A stretch of 64,000 nucleotides of DNA from Exophiala sp. HKRS030 (lineage: Eukaryota > Ascomycota > Eurotiomycetes > Chaetothyriales > Herpotrichiellaceae), in contig JAHWDD010000002.1 of NCBI GenBank assembly GCA_023897205.1, positions 806,001 to 870,000 of the forward strand. The letters are read 5' to 3'. The notes under the pieces were generated by a model. That model worked only from the letters and a program-made list of their open reading frames with translations, did no database searches and was not told the DNA's origin. The position numbers and the translations under genes are program-made. Position 1 is the stretch's first letter; each line of letters opens with the position of its first letter. This document shows, piece after piece, positions 22,821 through 35,339 of the stretch.

Positions 22821-24545
22821 ATGACCGCCGTCAAGAACCTCATAGTCGAGCGTGATGTCTCCATTCCAATGGACGACGGTATCTCAATCAAATGTGATAT
22901 ATTTCGACCTAACAACGATCAGCCAGCCCCAGTAATCATGACACTGGGTCCTTACGCCAAAGGCGCGCCCTACTCTGTCCAGTTTGCTCCCCAGTGGAAG
23001 TGGTTCATTGAAACCCATCCGGACATGCTACCGGGGTCGAGCAGAGAGTTTATGAACTGGGAGACCACCGACCCGGAGATGTGGGTTCCCTTGGGATATG
23101 TTTGTATCCGCGTGGATTCCCGTGGTGCTGGCCGAAGCCCTGGGCGTTTAGACATCTGGTCGCCTCGGGAAGTCAAAGACTACCATGATGCAATTGAATG
23201 GGCGGCTGCGCAGCCCTGGAGCACCGGCAAAGTCGGCCTGAATGGAATCTCCTACTATGCCATCAACCAGTGGTTGGTTGCGTCTACCCAGCCACCACAT
23301 CTGACTTGCATCATACCCTGGGAAGGCGCCTCGAACTTTTACCGCGAGATCGCTCGTCACGGCGGGATCCATTCCAACGGTTTCGTGGAGACTTGGTACC
23401 CTCGACAGGTTGTCTCTGTACAGCATGGTAATCCAAACTCCATCCTCGACCCCTGGTTAAATGACCGAGTTAGTGGGCCGGACGTCTACGACGATGAACA
23501 GCTGCGACAGAACCGAGCAGATCCAATCCAAGACGTCCTAACTCGCCCGCTCGAAGATGAGTGGTATCTTGCAAGAACTCCAGATTGGAGCAAAGTCACG
23601 GTTCCCTTCCTCAGTGCTGCAAGTCTAGGAGGCCATGGTCTTCATGCTCGTGGCAACTTTGAGGCTTTCACTTCGGCCGCATCGACTCAAAAGTGGCTGG
23701 AAACACACGTCGGCCGGCACGAGGAGTTGTTCTACTTGGAGTACGGAATGGCCCTCCAACAACGATTTCTGGATCACTTCTTGAAAGGTGCGGATAATGG
23801 ATGGGACAAGGAGGAGCCTGTGCTCCTGACGCTAAGAAGGCCATTCACCACTGATGTCGAGCAGCGCAAGGAAAAATCGTGGCCCTTGCCAGACACAAAG
23901 TGGACCAAAGCCTACCTGGATGCAAGTTGCCAACAGCTCTCGTGGAAACCAATACCAAAGTCCTCCAACGCCACCTTTAAAGCCCTAGAAGGTAGCATTA
24001 CCTTCTGCACTGAGCCACTCGACCGCGAAATGGAAGTCACTGGCCCCCTCGCTCTGAAATTGTATGTGTCATCGAGCACGACGGATGTCGATATCTTCGT
24101 CACATTCCAAGCATTCTCACCCGACGGTCGCGAGGTTGACTTCCAAGGTACTGTCGACCCTCACACGCCACTTTCTCAAGGCTGGCTACGTGGCAGCCAC
24201 CGCAAACTCGACCTCAAAAAGACACTACCCTATCGTCCGTATCACAGTCACGACGAGCTACAGCCCTTGACCCCCGGTGACATCTACGAACTCGATGTCG
24301 AGCTTTGGCCTGCGAGCGTGATCCTCCCAGCTGGGTTCCATTGGGCTCTTTGGATAAGTGGTCAAGACTTCCAACGACCACTCCCACCAGAGGCCCCTAA
24401 CGAGGCGTGGATAGCGCGTGGTTCAGGTCCGTGGCTGCACAATAGTGAACAAGATCGACCAAAGAGCATTTTCGGGGGCACCACCACCCTGTACACTGGA
24501 GGAGGCTTCGGGTCTTATCTCTATCTCCCAATCATAGAGAAGTGA
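22821..24545 (+). CDS. CocE/NonD-family serine hydrolase (X-Pro dipeptidyl-peptidase S15 type), 574 aa
   Basis: Single exon of 574 residues, the usual size for the family. The N-terminal alpha/beta-hydrolase domain has DVSIPMDDGISIKCDIFRP, VRVDSRGAGRSPG-like VDSRGAGRSPG, DYHDAIEWAAAQPWSTGKVG and the nucleophile elbow GISYYAINQW (Ser about 144). The C-terminal third is the jelly-roll domain (EVTGPLALKLYVSSSTTDVD...). In bacteria these enzymes hydrolyse cocaine-like esters, amides or X-Pro peptides; fungal homologues are mostly uncharacterised. No signal peptide is seen, so it is probably cytosolic. The substrate cannot be inferred. Confidence 0.9.
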   Translation: MTAVKNLIVERDVSIPMDDGISIKCDIFRPNNDQPAPVIMTLGPYAKGAPYSVQFAPQWKWFIETHPDMLPGSSREFMNWETTDPEMWVPLGYVCIRVDSRGAGRSPGRLDIWSPREVKDYHDAIEWAAAQPWSTGKVGLNGISYYAINQWLVASTQPPHLTCIIPWEGASNFYREIARHGGIHSNGFVETWYPRQVVSVQHGNPNSILDPWLNDRVSGPDVYDDEQLRQNRADPIQDVLTRPLEDEWYLARTPDWSKVTVPFLSAASLGGHGLHARGNFEAFTSAASTQKWLETHVGRHEELFYLEYGMALQQRFLDHFLKGADNGWDKEEPVLLTLRRPFTTDVEQRKEKSWPLPDTKWTKAYLDASCQQLSWKPIPKSSNATFKALEGSITFCTEPLDREMEVTGPLALKLYVSSSTTDVDIFVTFQAFSPDGREVDFQGTVDPHTPLSQGWLRGSHRKLDLKKTLPYRPYHSHDELQPLTPGDIYELDVELWPASVILPAGFHWALWISGQDFQRPLPPEAPNEAWIARGSGPWLHNSEQDRPKSIFGGTTTLYTGGGFGSYLYLPIIEK

Positions 24546-25499
24546 AAGACAGGGGCAAGGTCACGTCATGAGTACTCGAAAAATGATAGTCGAAGCAAGA
24601 CTCTGGATGGCGTACGCCGTCCACCTGTTCCCAAAGTGGTTTAGTGTCAATAAACCCCCCTATCCAACACCATGTTCTGCAGCCTCGTCTCAACATGGTT
24701 CAAAACCTCGTCCACGCGTTGCATATCCTTTCAATCTACGCAATCTAGTATTCGTCGCTCATTGTACGCAAAGGATGCAGATCGAATGAATTTTGGTGGA
24801 ACCAATTGTATCGCTTTTACTTACCCTTCCTAAACAAAGGAGCCTAGTCATTTTTCCGCAAACGGGTGTACAAGTTTCGAGATGGCACACGAAACCAGTG
24901 GCTCACTTACATCAGAATTGACGCATTCTCGTAGATTCGAGATCTGACGGGCATAACAAATATCCACGTTCATGAAAATAGCGTAGAGTCTTCGTCTACG
25001 CCACTATGAACCCCAGGTGCAGCTATGTACGGCGAACTATTCAACCTCCCCACGCAACTCCATTCTGCCTCGTCGCTTTATTAAAAAAGTCCTTTCTCAC
25101 CTCAGTGTTCTCAACGCAGATACCATGTTTTTCCAATGGCTGCGAATGTAGGCCTACTCAATCCATCAGGTGCCTTTGATGGCTAACATAAAAATATCAA
25201 GATTACCTGGTGAGCTATGGACCTATCTTCGGGCTCCATTCATCGTTATTGTCTCATGTCGTCTCACAAAGAACAATCGATTCTGATATTCAGCATAATG
25301 ATAGACTTTATCTAACAATCTGCGTTTTGACGATGCAAACGGACAACAAAGATGGATGTATTCATCTGCTCTACTGTTTTCAACCTTTCCATCTAGGCGA
25401 TTTGTATTTTTTTTTCTTCCTCCTGTAGATTATTCGACACAGACAATTCATTACATACCTGATCTCATTTCACATTATCCTTCTCGACACTACATCACA
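24546..25499. other. intergenic, no gene seen
   Basis: About 950 bases, AT-richer than the genes. The last 100 bases are T- and CT-rich, fitting a promoter and leader for the kinase gene. Confidence 0.5.
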
Positions 25500-27798
25500 A
25501 TGCGCTGGCGCCGAATAGCTCAACCTGCTAATCAACTAGAAACACCCGACCTCAATGAGGCTGGATACCTTGTCCCGGAGACGGCGCGAACTCGACAGGA
25601 ACGGCAACTGTACAGGCGAGACTGGTTGGCCGCAAGAATCAGAAGAGGAGCGTTTGGAAAGAAGAAGGAGGACAGGCAGTTCATGCTGAAATTCCTCTTG
25701 TTTGAGAGAGACAATGCCGACGACGAAGAATGGGGCCCAGTCCGAATGCTCGGGTCCGGGTCTTACGGACACGTTGGACTCTGGCAGAAACGCGACGGTA
25801 CCAATAAAATTGTGGATGAACTGGCTCTCAAAGAGGATGACATGGACGAGATTTTACAATGGAGAGAGGTTGAGTACGCCGGCTTTGAACGCTTGCTGAA
25901 GGAAGTTGTGATTCAAAAGGACCTCAACTTCAAGGACGAGAGTGTGGCGCCACATGTGCGAGGCTACAAGTTCATGATAGACAAGCCCGATCGGTCCGTC
26001 GGGAGGTATCGTACGTACCTCGAGTACTGCGGCCACGGAACCCTGGCACGGCTGGTCCGCGCATATCGAGCGTGGGACACACATCTTCCCGAGGTCTTTA
26101 TCTGGCACGTCTTCTACCGACTTGCCAGTTCGTGCGAGGCGCTGCGCGATACCCCACCACCGGACAGTCTGGCGTGGCCATGGCTCATGACCATGGAGGA
26201 CCGCAGCGATGGATACTGTATCCACATGGACATCAAACCGGCCAACATCCTTCTAGATTACGCCCCGGAAGATCCCCAGGAGCACGACTTTCCCCAGACC
26301 AAGTTGGGAGACTATGGGATTGCCACCTACACCAGCAGTAAGTAGATTCTCCATTCTCGGCAGTAATGGCAGTACCTCGAGAGCTTTGTTCTGCCAGAGT
26401 TGTCATTTATCGTCAGCATTCTAACATGATTCCATCACAGACGAGGACCCGTTCAACCCTTCCCAGTACTGGTGGCGACGAACAGATCAATATGCACCTC
26501 CGGTAAAGACCATCATCCCTTTGACTCCTCTCCTTCCACACCCGCGACTGACACTATTTCGCAGGAACAACTTTCTTACGGAGTTCATTGGAATATCCCT
26601 GCAACAGGGGGGTGGACGAGGATAGACGATGATAAAGGCCGTCGACTCAATTACAAACAAGCCAAGCTGATGCAAAAGAAAAAGCACAATGGTCCTGGTG
26701 ACGACCACGATGTTCTTTTCGATCATGCACTTAATGTGAGCAGCGGCAGTACCAGCGTGGTTTTTTTTTGTCACAGCATAGCATATTCTAACTAGCCCTT
26801 TTTGTTTGTCTCTGCAGATTTACGGCGTCGGTGCGACGATGCTCAATCTCCTCACCCTCCGTGGCCGAGAGGACATTCGTCACACGCGTGCTCGCACCAC
26901 CCAGGAGTTCAAGCGAAACGGCAACCACCAGCTCTCGGGAGTCAGGACCAAGAAGCCGGGCGTCTACAGCAGCCGCCTCCGTCGTCTGATCCATCGATGT
27001 CTCGACCCCAATCCGGCCGCACGCCCGACGCAACTCGAACTGCTCGACGAAACACGGTTCGGTCTTCGTCTGGCCGAACGGAGACTGCTAAAGGCTCGGA
27101 GCGAAGCCCGAGCAACAGCAGCAGCGGCTACGCTTGCTCCCAACAACGCCGCCACCAACAACAACGCAGCAGCAGCAGCAGGGGCCGCCGACCAAAATCA
27201 CGACGAAGTGCCCGAGCACTCGGAAAAGGTATTTTTCCAGGGTCACGAAATCAACGACATGCCTCTGGGTGACGCCCACTTCCGTCCCAAAGCCTGGGAG
27301 ATTACGTATCTGATGACCGGAGAGTTCGTCAACCCGGACGTTCGCCGCCTTCGACTCCCGATGGAAAAGTACGGACACTTCCCACCGAATTGGTTCGAGC
27401 CGGAGAATGACTGGAAAGCACTCTACGACCGGTCGGACAGTGGAAGGAGATGGTTCAAAGATCCTCGGCCACAGCCGCAGCCCCAACCCCAACCCCAACA
27501 ACATCAGCAACAGCAACAGCAACAGCAACAATCGCAACAGGGATTACACCCGATGCGACCGCTGTTACCTATTCCGGCTCACTTGTTGGCTCAACCTCCG
27601 CCTCAGATGAACCGCAGATATCCTGCGGGAGATCCTAGAAACTTGCAACAACAGCCACGCCAGACCCCGTTACAGACTCAGCTACAACAACAACAACAAC
27701 AACTGCCACAGCAACAGCAGCAACAACAGCAACCACGATGTCAAACACGATTACAGGCTCGGCTACAGCAGCAGCAGCAGCAGCAGCAGCCGCCCTAA
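25500..27798 (+). CDS. protein kinase-like protein with polyglutamine C-terminus, 683 aa
   Basis: Exons 25500-26337, 26441-26502, 26565-26735 and 26818-27798, all in phase. Kinase landmarks: glycine loop LGSGSYGHVGLW, beta-3 Lys in ELALKED, helix-C Glu in LLKEVVIQ, catalytic loop HMDIKPANILL (HRD changed to HMD), LGDYGIAT (DFG changed to DYG), QYAPPEQL as the APE-like motif across an intron, and RLIHRCLDPNPAARPT near the end. Asp, Asn and Lys needed for catalysis are present, so activity is plausible. After the kinase domain comes an Ala/Asn-rich stretch, a conserved-looking block (EKVFFQGHEINDMPLGDAHF, WEITYLMTGEFVNPDVRRL) and about 120 residues of Gln/Pro repeats. ATG at 25500 was preferred to an in-frame one at 25356 because it has the better context. 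The kinase subfamily is not recognised. Confidence 0.85.
27470..27792 (+). repeat. CAG/CAA repeats encoding polyglutamine
   Basis: Imperfect runs of CAG and CAA codons at about 27470-27540 and 27675-27790 code for the Gln-rich tail of the kinase. Mixed CAG/CAA usage fits selection for Gln plus replication slippage. Length variation between strains is likely. Confidence 0.85.
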
Positions 27799-28269
27799 AC
27801 ACTCGGCGCTGGCGGTACACATGAAATTAGAGGGGGCCAACTCGGTTCTCTTCGTTTGAAAAATCATCTTCATATTTCATACTCTGTACAAACGTTCTTG
27901 CTGCGAATTTATTTGTCATTGTGAAGCCATCGTGATATAGACCATTCATCATCTAATCCACTCATAGGTCGTGACTCTTTGCAAGTACAAAAGACGATTT
28001 CGAAAAGTAAAAAGTAAAGAATACGCCGTTCGCTCATGCATCCGTTTCGTGGTAGACAGGAAAAAAAATGGCCAAGTCTTCTTTACACTCTTGTCCTTCC
28101 CGTAGTTCACACATCCCGGACTTAGTTCCTGTTCGCTATGCCGTGCCATGCTGATTCCAAGCCAAAGAAAAAACAAATAAATCATCACTCATGTCCGAGG
28201 TTTTTCAACCTGTTCACCCTGCAGATAGAGGGAGGGAGTCATGGACAAGGAAAAACAAAAGAAAGGTTC
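27799..28269. other. convergent intergenic region (kinase / RPC2 3' ends)
   Basis: This short stretch holds the 3' flanks of two convergent genes. Nothing else is seen. Confidence 0.55.
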
Positions 28270-31200
28270 TCAAGCCCTTCTTGACCCGTCCGAGGGGAAC
28301 TCATCCGACACGATCAACCTAGTATTCACGTTCATGCTTCCCAGTTCGTTGAGCAAGAGCTTGAAAGCGTAAGGCAGCGTCATCCGAACGACGTTCGACC
28401 CGCTCTCACCCGCCGTACTACAACGTTGGCAATACCGCCCAAATGCCATGAACCCACACGACTCGCACACGTCGACTTCGTGCTTGTCGCTGGATAACAT
28501 CAACCGCTCACGAAGAAGTTGTGACGCACCGTACGCGATCAGACAGTCACGTTCCATTTCTCCCAGACGGAGACCGCCGTCTCTGGATCGACCCTCGGTG
28601 GGCTGTCTCGTCAAGATGGCTCGCGGACCGCGAGCGCGACTGTGCATCTTGTCTTGGACCATGTGCTTGAGTTTCTGGTAGTAGATCGGTCCCGTAAAGA
28701 CGTATGCCGGCAGGGGCTCGCCGGTGGTGCCAGACGTGAGGTAGTCCTTGCCGTCGTAACTGTAACCCGACTCGATCAGTGCCCGTGACATGTCCTCGAG
28801 CTTGCTGCCACCAAAGGCAGTCCCGTACTCGAATTTGCCCTTCAAGATACCAGCTTTGCCCGAGACGAGCTCAAGCATCTTACCGACCGTCATACGGGAT
28901 GGGAAACCATGCGGATTCATGATGATGTCCGGGGTGATGCCGAGGTCTGAAAAGGGCATGTCGACCTGTTCGGCGATGATGCCAACGACACCCTTCTGTC
29001 CGTGCCTAGAAGAAAACTTGTCACCGACCTCTGGCACTCTGGTCTGTCGGGTTTGCACCTTGATGAGTTGATGGCCCGCTTCAACCTCGGAGACCATGAC
29101 CTTGTCGATGTAGCTGGGATCTGGAAGCCGATATTTCTGTGGTTGAGGAATTAGACTGTACCCACTGTTAGATCCTCCATCCGATAGTCCAGATGAGTTT
29201 GAATTTTCAGGGATAGCCTTGTTGACGTAGACTTCACCCTGACTGACTTTGGCACCAACAGAAGCGATGCCATCCACATCAAGCAGGGCGTGGGCTTTGA
29301 TAGGAGCGCCATTTTCACAAGTAGGGCCTTCAACTTGATCTTTAGTCGTGTTTGCGTAAATTTTGAGGGTTACGGGATATTTACGCAGAACCTGACATCG
29401 TCCGAAGCCTCGATCTACTGATGCCTTGTTCAGGACAAGGGCATCTTCGATATCGTATCCACTATAGGACATGACTGCGACAGTTGCGTTTTGTCCAGCT
29501 GGAAGTTTGTCGTATTTTACCAGCTCGATAGTCCGAGTTTTGACCAGTGGCTTCTGAGGATACACCATGAGATAGAGCAAGGTATCGATTCTGAGGAATT
29601 GATTGTTGGCAATAAATCCAATGGCTTGTTTACCCATAGCACATTGGTATGTGTTTCTGGGTGACTGATTGTGGTGGGGATACGGGATCAATCCAGCTAC
29701 AGCACCAAGAATTGTGAAAGGTTCGATCTCCAGGTGCGTTGTCGAAGCATTGATGTCGCCCTCATAAAGGGCGATGTTACTGTCATTCTCCTCGTTGACA
29801 TCGAGATACTCCACCAGTCCTCTGGCCAGAAAGTCGTCAAAGTCCATCGATGCTTGGCGCAGAGACTTCAAATACCGTTTTGTGACTTTGGACTTTTTGT
29901 CTTCCACAATAATGAGAGGTCGACAAATCCGTCCTTCATCCGTAGCCACGTGGATGGTGCTGTGGTGGTGATTGATGAAGGTTGATACGAATTCTGAGAT
30001 ACGCCCCGACCTCCTCAGCCGTCGAAATGAAGTCAAGAAATGTGATGGATGTCTTGTGGTGGCTACTGGAGTACCATTCAAAAGGACCAGGTAAGATCCC
30101 GGTGAATAAAGCTCGGCGCCTCCCACAGTCACAATATCTTCAGCACCGAGCATGAATATAAGCCGTTTGATAGGCGCCTCCTCGTCGTCCGTAGTGATGT
30201 GAGTCATGAGAGCCAAGTTCTTGACCAACCCGCATGCTTCACCTTCTGGTGTGTCGGCGGGACAGAGCATACCAAATGATGACGGTTGGAGGGCTCTCGG
30301 TCCACTGACTTTTCGTGTCTTTTCGAATTGACTCGATATTCTTGTCATCATACCGAGAGAAGCAATAAAGCTCAGCCGGCTCAGTAAATGTGTGACTCCA
30401 GCACGATCCATTCGAAAACGTTTGAGGTTCCAATTTCCGGTGGCAATGGCTCGATTCATTCCCTGGGTAATGTGACCAGCTTGTCCCATCATTGTGTCGC
30501 AGGGATCAGTGACCTGGGTCTTGTTGGGCTTTCGTAATGATTTGTCGATTGCCATTTTGATGCTGTAGTTGAAATTCTTGAACAGGTCTTCGAAGAGCAG
30601 TGACAGCAGTTGGCCAGCCAATTCCAACCGTTTGTTTCCCACATAGTCTCTGTCGTCTACAAGTGCAGGATTCTGTTTCGCCATCAGCACCCGCCGGGCC
30701 ATGTGGCCGACATAGATTGCCTTCGGTCTGAAATTCAGGTTCTCGATGGGGACGTGAGCAATAAACACATTGCTAACTGCCTCTATTGCTTCCTGGACAT
30801 AGTTTCGACGAGATTGTCCGAACGGTGTAGGCTTCCGGGTGATCTTGATCCTGGCCCCGAGATAATCCAGGGCTTGTTGTTGCGTATAAATGTGATTCTT
30901 GATGGCTTCTTCAAAGTTGATAGCAAAATCTTCCTGCAACACAGAGTCTGTGCCCGCCACAATAGCACTCATATCGAAGTCAGAAGTCACGCCCATTGCT
31001 TTTAGCAATATGCAGATAGGAACATCTTCGTTCAGAACGTTGTGTCGCATATACAGCAGGTCCTTCTTAAGGACGATATAGCTCTTGGATTTCCTGGCAT
31101 GGGTCGAACTGGTCACGGACGCCGTGATGAGCTCCTTCTTGGCATCGGCTTCGACGATGATACGATTTTTGCTGAGTTGCTCTTGGACCAAGATCACCTT

Positions 31201-31999
31201 CTCGGTACCATTAACGATAAAATAGCCACCAGGGTCCAAAGGACATTCGTCCATCGCACACATCTCGGCCTCGGACTTGCCAGCCAGGACACATTTGGAA
31301 CTCCGCAACATGATTGGCATGCGTCCAATAAGCATACCCCTCCGCCGATAAGCCATCTTCGACTTGGTGTACCGGACATTGACAAATATCGGCGCAGAAT
31401 AGGTCATGTCACGTAGCCGACACTCGTTGGGTGTGACAGTGGATTCGTTCTTTGAATCGTTGACATAGTGTTCATCAAATCTTGAAGGTCGCCCGACATA
31501 GATGTCCTCGTACTTGAGGTAGAAATCAGGGTCAATATCACTTGTAATTATCGGCTCAGCTTCAATAATCTTCTTCAATTCCACCTCAACGAAATGATTG
31601 AACGACTCGATGTGCTGTTTCACCAGTCCCTTCACTTTCAAGAATGCCGGGACCAAATTCCACTTGTCACGAGCCGTGTCGATCGGATCGGTTAGGGATT
31701 TGCCATAGTAAAAGGGTTGGAGGGCAGCGTCGAAGCTGTCTGCGTGATGGGAGGGTTTTCGAGGGTGTTTTTCGTGCTTCGAATCATCTTTACTACCATG
31801 TGCCTCGTGGGTTGTAGTCGCATCGGCGGCGGTTTCTTTTGTGACGGACTTGCGCGGAAGGGTTTTCTGATCTTGTTTAGTCGAAAGCATTGCAGAAGCG
31901 ACAAATACGCCATAGACATACCACCTTCGGCGCAATAGATTTTCTAGTGGCTTGCTGAGGTGCTGCCTCAGCACCGTCAACTTTCTTCTTGGGCGGCAT
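28270..31999 (-). CDS. RET1: DNA-directed RNA polymerase III second-largest subunit (RPC2/RPC128), 1224 aa
   Basis: This catalytic beta-like subunit of Pol III makes tRNA, 5S rRNA and U6. Exons 31999-31922 and 31866-28270; the 55-nt intron (GTATGT, CTAAAC branch, ATCAG) joins [14 protein letters not shown]...APKV to KTLPRKS. Family blocks are [111 protein letters not shown] and the C-terminal zinc motif [16 protein letters not shown]. The FEYGTAFGG region and the ending [10 protein letters not shown] are typical of the Pol III version rather than RPB2 or RPA2. The frame runs open upstream to 31980, but only the spliced model gives an ATG start. It is divergent from the Puf4-type gene, 3.3 kb away. 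Confidence 0.95.
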
Positions 32000-34900
32000 C
32001 GGCTATGTTCACCGAGACAACCAGCAAAAACGATACGAAGAGATCTCGCATGCTATTTCCTGGAGCGATCGGGCTCTGGCGCAGAAAAGACAATCAAAAG
32101 GATTCAACTATTTCTGTCGCGGTACGGTTAGCAGGGTGGGCAACATGCCGCCGCACAGAAAAAATTCTGCCGCCATACAAACCATCGTCGCCTCGATGCA
32201 GCAGGCGGTGAGAAGAGGGCAGCGTTTTGTTAGGGAAGGTGGCCCGAGTCACGTGAACGATCCAGTATGAGGGACGGGGAGGAATCAATTGCAAGACTCG
32301 CATTTGTAAGACACTCAAGTGCCCTATTCTGGCACACGAGGACTGAGTCGCTCTCATGAATGTACTGTAGTCATGAAGACACAATGACTGTCGTGCGCCG
32401 CGGAGCATTTTAGGCCGCAGTCCCGGGATCGGCTCTTCATCAGGTGTCGAAGAGTGTGCTATGTTCTACCAGAATGGAAACGGAGTCCTTGACGGAGTAC
32501 GGAGTGCTGTACCGAGTACATGTCCTAATGCTACGAGTGCTCGTACTCCGTAAAGCGAGTGATGGTTGAGTGCCGTGATGTATGCACTCTGACAGCCGAA
32601 CCGGTGGGCCTGGTGGACATTGACACAAGCTGCCCGACAGCCACCTCATTATTATCTTGACCTGCTGCCAGATAGTCCAAGCTAGAAAAGTACAAGCCCA
32701 AATGGCAGTGGGCATTGCACACGGGACGTCTGATCCTTCGTCAAATGCCTGCTTTGAGAGTGGATCGATTTCCTGCCTGTGATGACTTTTCTTGATGCAG
32801 GGGACTCCAGGAAGCTGCAGCTGCAGCGAGCTGTTTCTGCATTGCATCCCGTTCTATCCCCAAAGCAGGTCAAATCCAGAATCTCGTCGCATCATCTGCA
32901 TCACAGACGAGTACCGAGTATGCAGAATCTTTCCCCCATGCGTCTAAACTTTTGGACCAGACGATGAAGAAATTCAAGCCCGTCATTCACTGGTGAGATC
33001 GCTTCCTTCGTCGGATGAAGTTTCTGCTGCTGGTTTTCTACTTTCTGCTCACAGTTTCTCTGCCTTGAGAGAGGGGCGAGTAATGCAGGGACGGCTGCCC
33101 CGACATCATCCTGCATCTCGACCTTGCTTTAGGCCACTACTATACTGGCCAGTAGTCCTCTGACAGTAGACTCGCCCAAACATTTTGGACCTCTTGCCTT
33201 CTAACGTGAAGCTACCAGGATAGCCTACCTACCAGGAGGCTGAAGCCCAGCGTGTCAATCCTCGCTTGTGGCCCACTGGCGCACTGTGCGCTCGACATGG
33301 CTTGCTCTGCTCGCGGCCTGTGATACGCTGCACGTACATGAGATTAGGTGATGCAGGTGTGGATGCATCAATATATGAAAATCTGGGACGGATACTCCGT
33401 ATGCTCAATGTTTGACCTCGGCCGACAACGTGACTTCCTACGGTTTGCTCATATCGAGGCGGTCATGCAAGGAGTCGGGACAGATTGCCCCATGCCGTTC
33501 CGTAAGCAGCAGCCACAGAGTACGCTGGAGTGGCAACACCTTTGTTAGGGCAATTGGGACAGCAGACAGCGAGGGTCGTGGTTTGGATCTCGATTTATCG
33601 ATTCTGGTGGCGGCGCCAGTAGGTCAATTTGTTTGGAGGGGCGTCGATGTCTCGAGCGGACCCCTTATTTTTCCAGTTCTTGACCGCCTTTTCCTCCCAG
33701 GCGCTGGTCGTGCTCTTGAACCTCTTGGATTGGGGAAGCCAAAACGAAGCCCACCAAAACAAGCTTGCCTCTTCCCCACATCCAAGGGGTGCATTTTTGG
33801 TCTGACGGCAGGGCAATGGTGCTTGGAAGGGTAGAGTGTTACGATGGGCTATACAGTAGGCAGACGAACTATTGGACGAGCATGACTATCTACCTAATTA
33901 CTCTGTGACCACCCAGGTAAAGCAATACCTGGGAGGATGAGCACTGTAACCATTACGAGTACTCTGTAAGACTTGCCGGAGTGGCACTAGGGAAGATTTT
34001 GTCTCATTGTTGGCGCCCTCGAGGCTGAGTGGCCATGACTGACAGCAGGGCGTTGCCTCCAGCACGCCCATACGTCAGGCATCAAATATTCCGAACTCCC
34101 GAGCAACATAACAGGGCTTGAATGCGTGGGTTGGTGACGGTCTCTTTTATCATACAGTATGAGAATGAGGACCACTCTCAGATGGCACAGTGCAGTACTA
34201 CTCGTATGGCAGGGTATTTCCCGTGGATCTGCTGTCGAGGGGCACAGCAGCAAGTTGACCAGCAGCCCCTCGCCCCTCGCCGTCCAGGCCGCTAACAATC
34301 GCGATACCCCCCCCCCGCTAGGCGGTTACCTCCCGGAACCTAAAAGGCAGGGTCCAGGGGCTGTCTTGCTTCAATCAGCTCAATTTCCAGGCGTAACATG
34401 GTGCCTGTAGACAAGGAGCCCAGGGAGTTGGCTTGGGACGGCATATCTCATTGTTGGTTGTCAGGTCCAAGCAAGGGATTGTACTCCGTAGTTGATCCAG
34501 GCGAGACAAACCCATCTGCGGTCGATCGCCCTCATTCAACCAAGCCCTCGACCTGTGATGACGACCCGGTCCTTGTCGCTCTACCCCGGTCACTTGGGAT
34601 TAGCCTGGAGCGCTAGGCGGGCAAAGCTCCAGACGTCGCTTATGAGTGGCAGAGGCCTGGCGTTCAGTTCAAGGAGCCCACGCCGAGTCGCAGCGGTGCT
34701 CACAATCGACCCAACAATCTCGTCTAGGCCTCTACCCACTGGCATGCTGGCTTGACTTTGGCGCTTGCCCCGAAATGACCAGCCCGGAGCCCAAGAGTTG
34801 AGGTCCAACCTCCATTGCTACTCTGTGGTTTCGACCCGGTCCCTCGAGGTCTCTCCCTCACTTTGCACATTTGTAACAATATTCTTTTTCCTTTTTTGTT

Positions 34901-35339
34901 GCGTCTGTGTTTGTTCTACTGTCATTATAGCATCCTCAATAGTGGTGCTGCTTGCTGCTTGCGGCGCGCACGCAGCCTCATTGCATTTCGTTGCTCTTCC
35001 TCCTGTCGGGTGCCTGTGAGCCAGTCGAAAAGTAGCCTGTCGTGGCCAGCACAGCTCCCGCGCCAGGGCCTCGAGAAACGACCGCTGCCAAACCACAGAC
35101 ACGAGCAGGACTCCAGAGAGCTCTCTCCACCTTGCTAGGTATGTATGTAGTCAATGCCTGGCGTTGAATCCTGCGCATGGTATCTGTGCATCTGCCACAG
35201 GGGCCAGTGCCTAGGTCTAGCGGCCCGCCAGAATTCAGGGCGATATGGCCGACGAGTCCCCTGGCCTCGATGGCGTTTGTGCTATATGACACCAAAGGAT
35301 CTCAAGCTGACCAGGTGAATATGATGTAGATCACCAGTC
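32000..35339. other. 3.3-kb gene-free divergent region between RPC2 and PUF4
   Basis: This is one of the two largest gaps in the window. It has no frame with consistent splice sites. It holds exact copies of TACTCCGTA at 32544, 33393 and 34482, a run GACGGAGTACGGAGTGC at 32491, and a C9-10 run near 34307. From about 34850 to 35130 the plus strand is T- and CT-rich. A GTATGTATGT donor at 35139 and CTGACCAG at about 35305-35312 suggest a 5' UTR intron of the PUF4 gene. The remainder may be decayed sequence. Confidence 0.5.

Noticed and set aside
33136..33158. Near-palindrome around ACTGGCCAGT
   Set aside because: The perfect core is only ten bases, within chance for 64 kb, and nothing around it suggests an operator or origin.
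32000..35339. Possible tRNA or other Pol III gene near RPC2
   Set aside because: I found no B-box-like GGTTCGANNCC with a matching A-box and cloverleaf; a tRNAscan-SE run would settle this.
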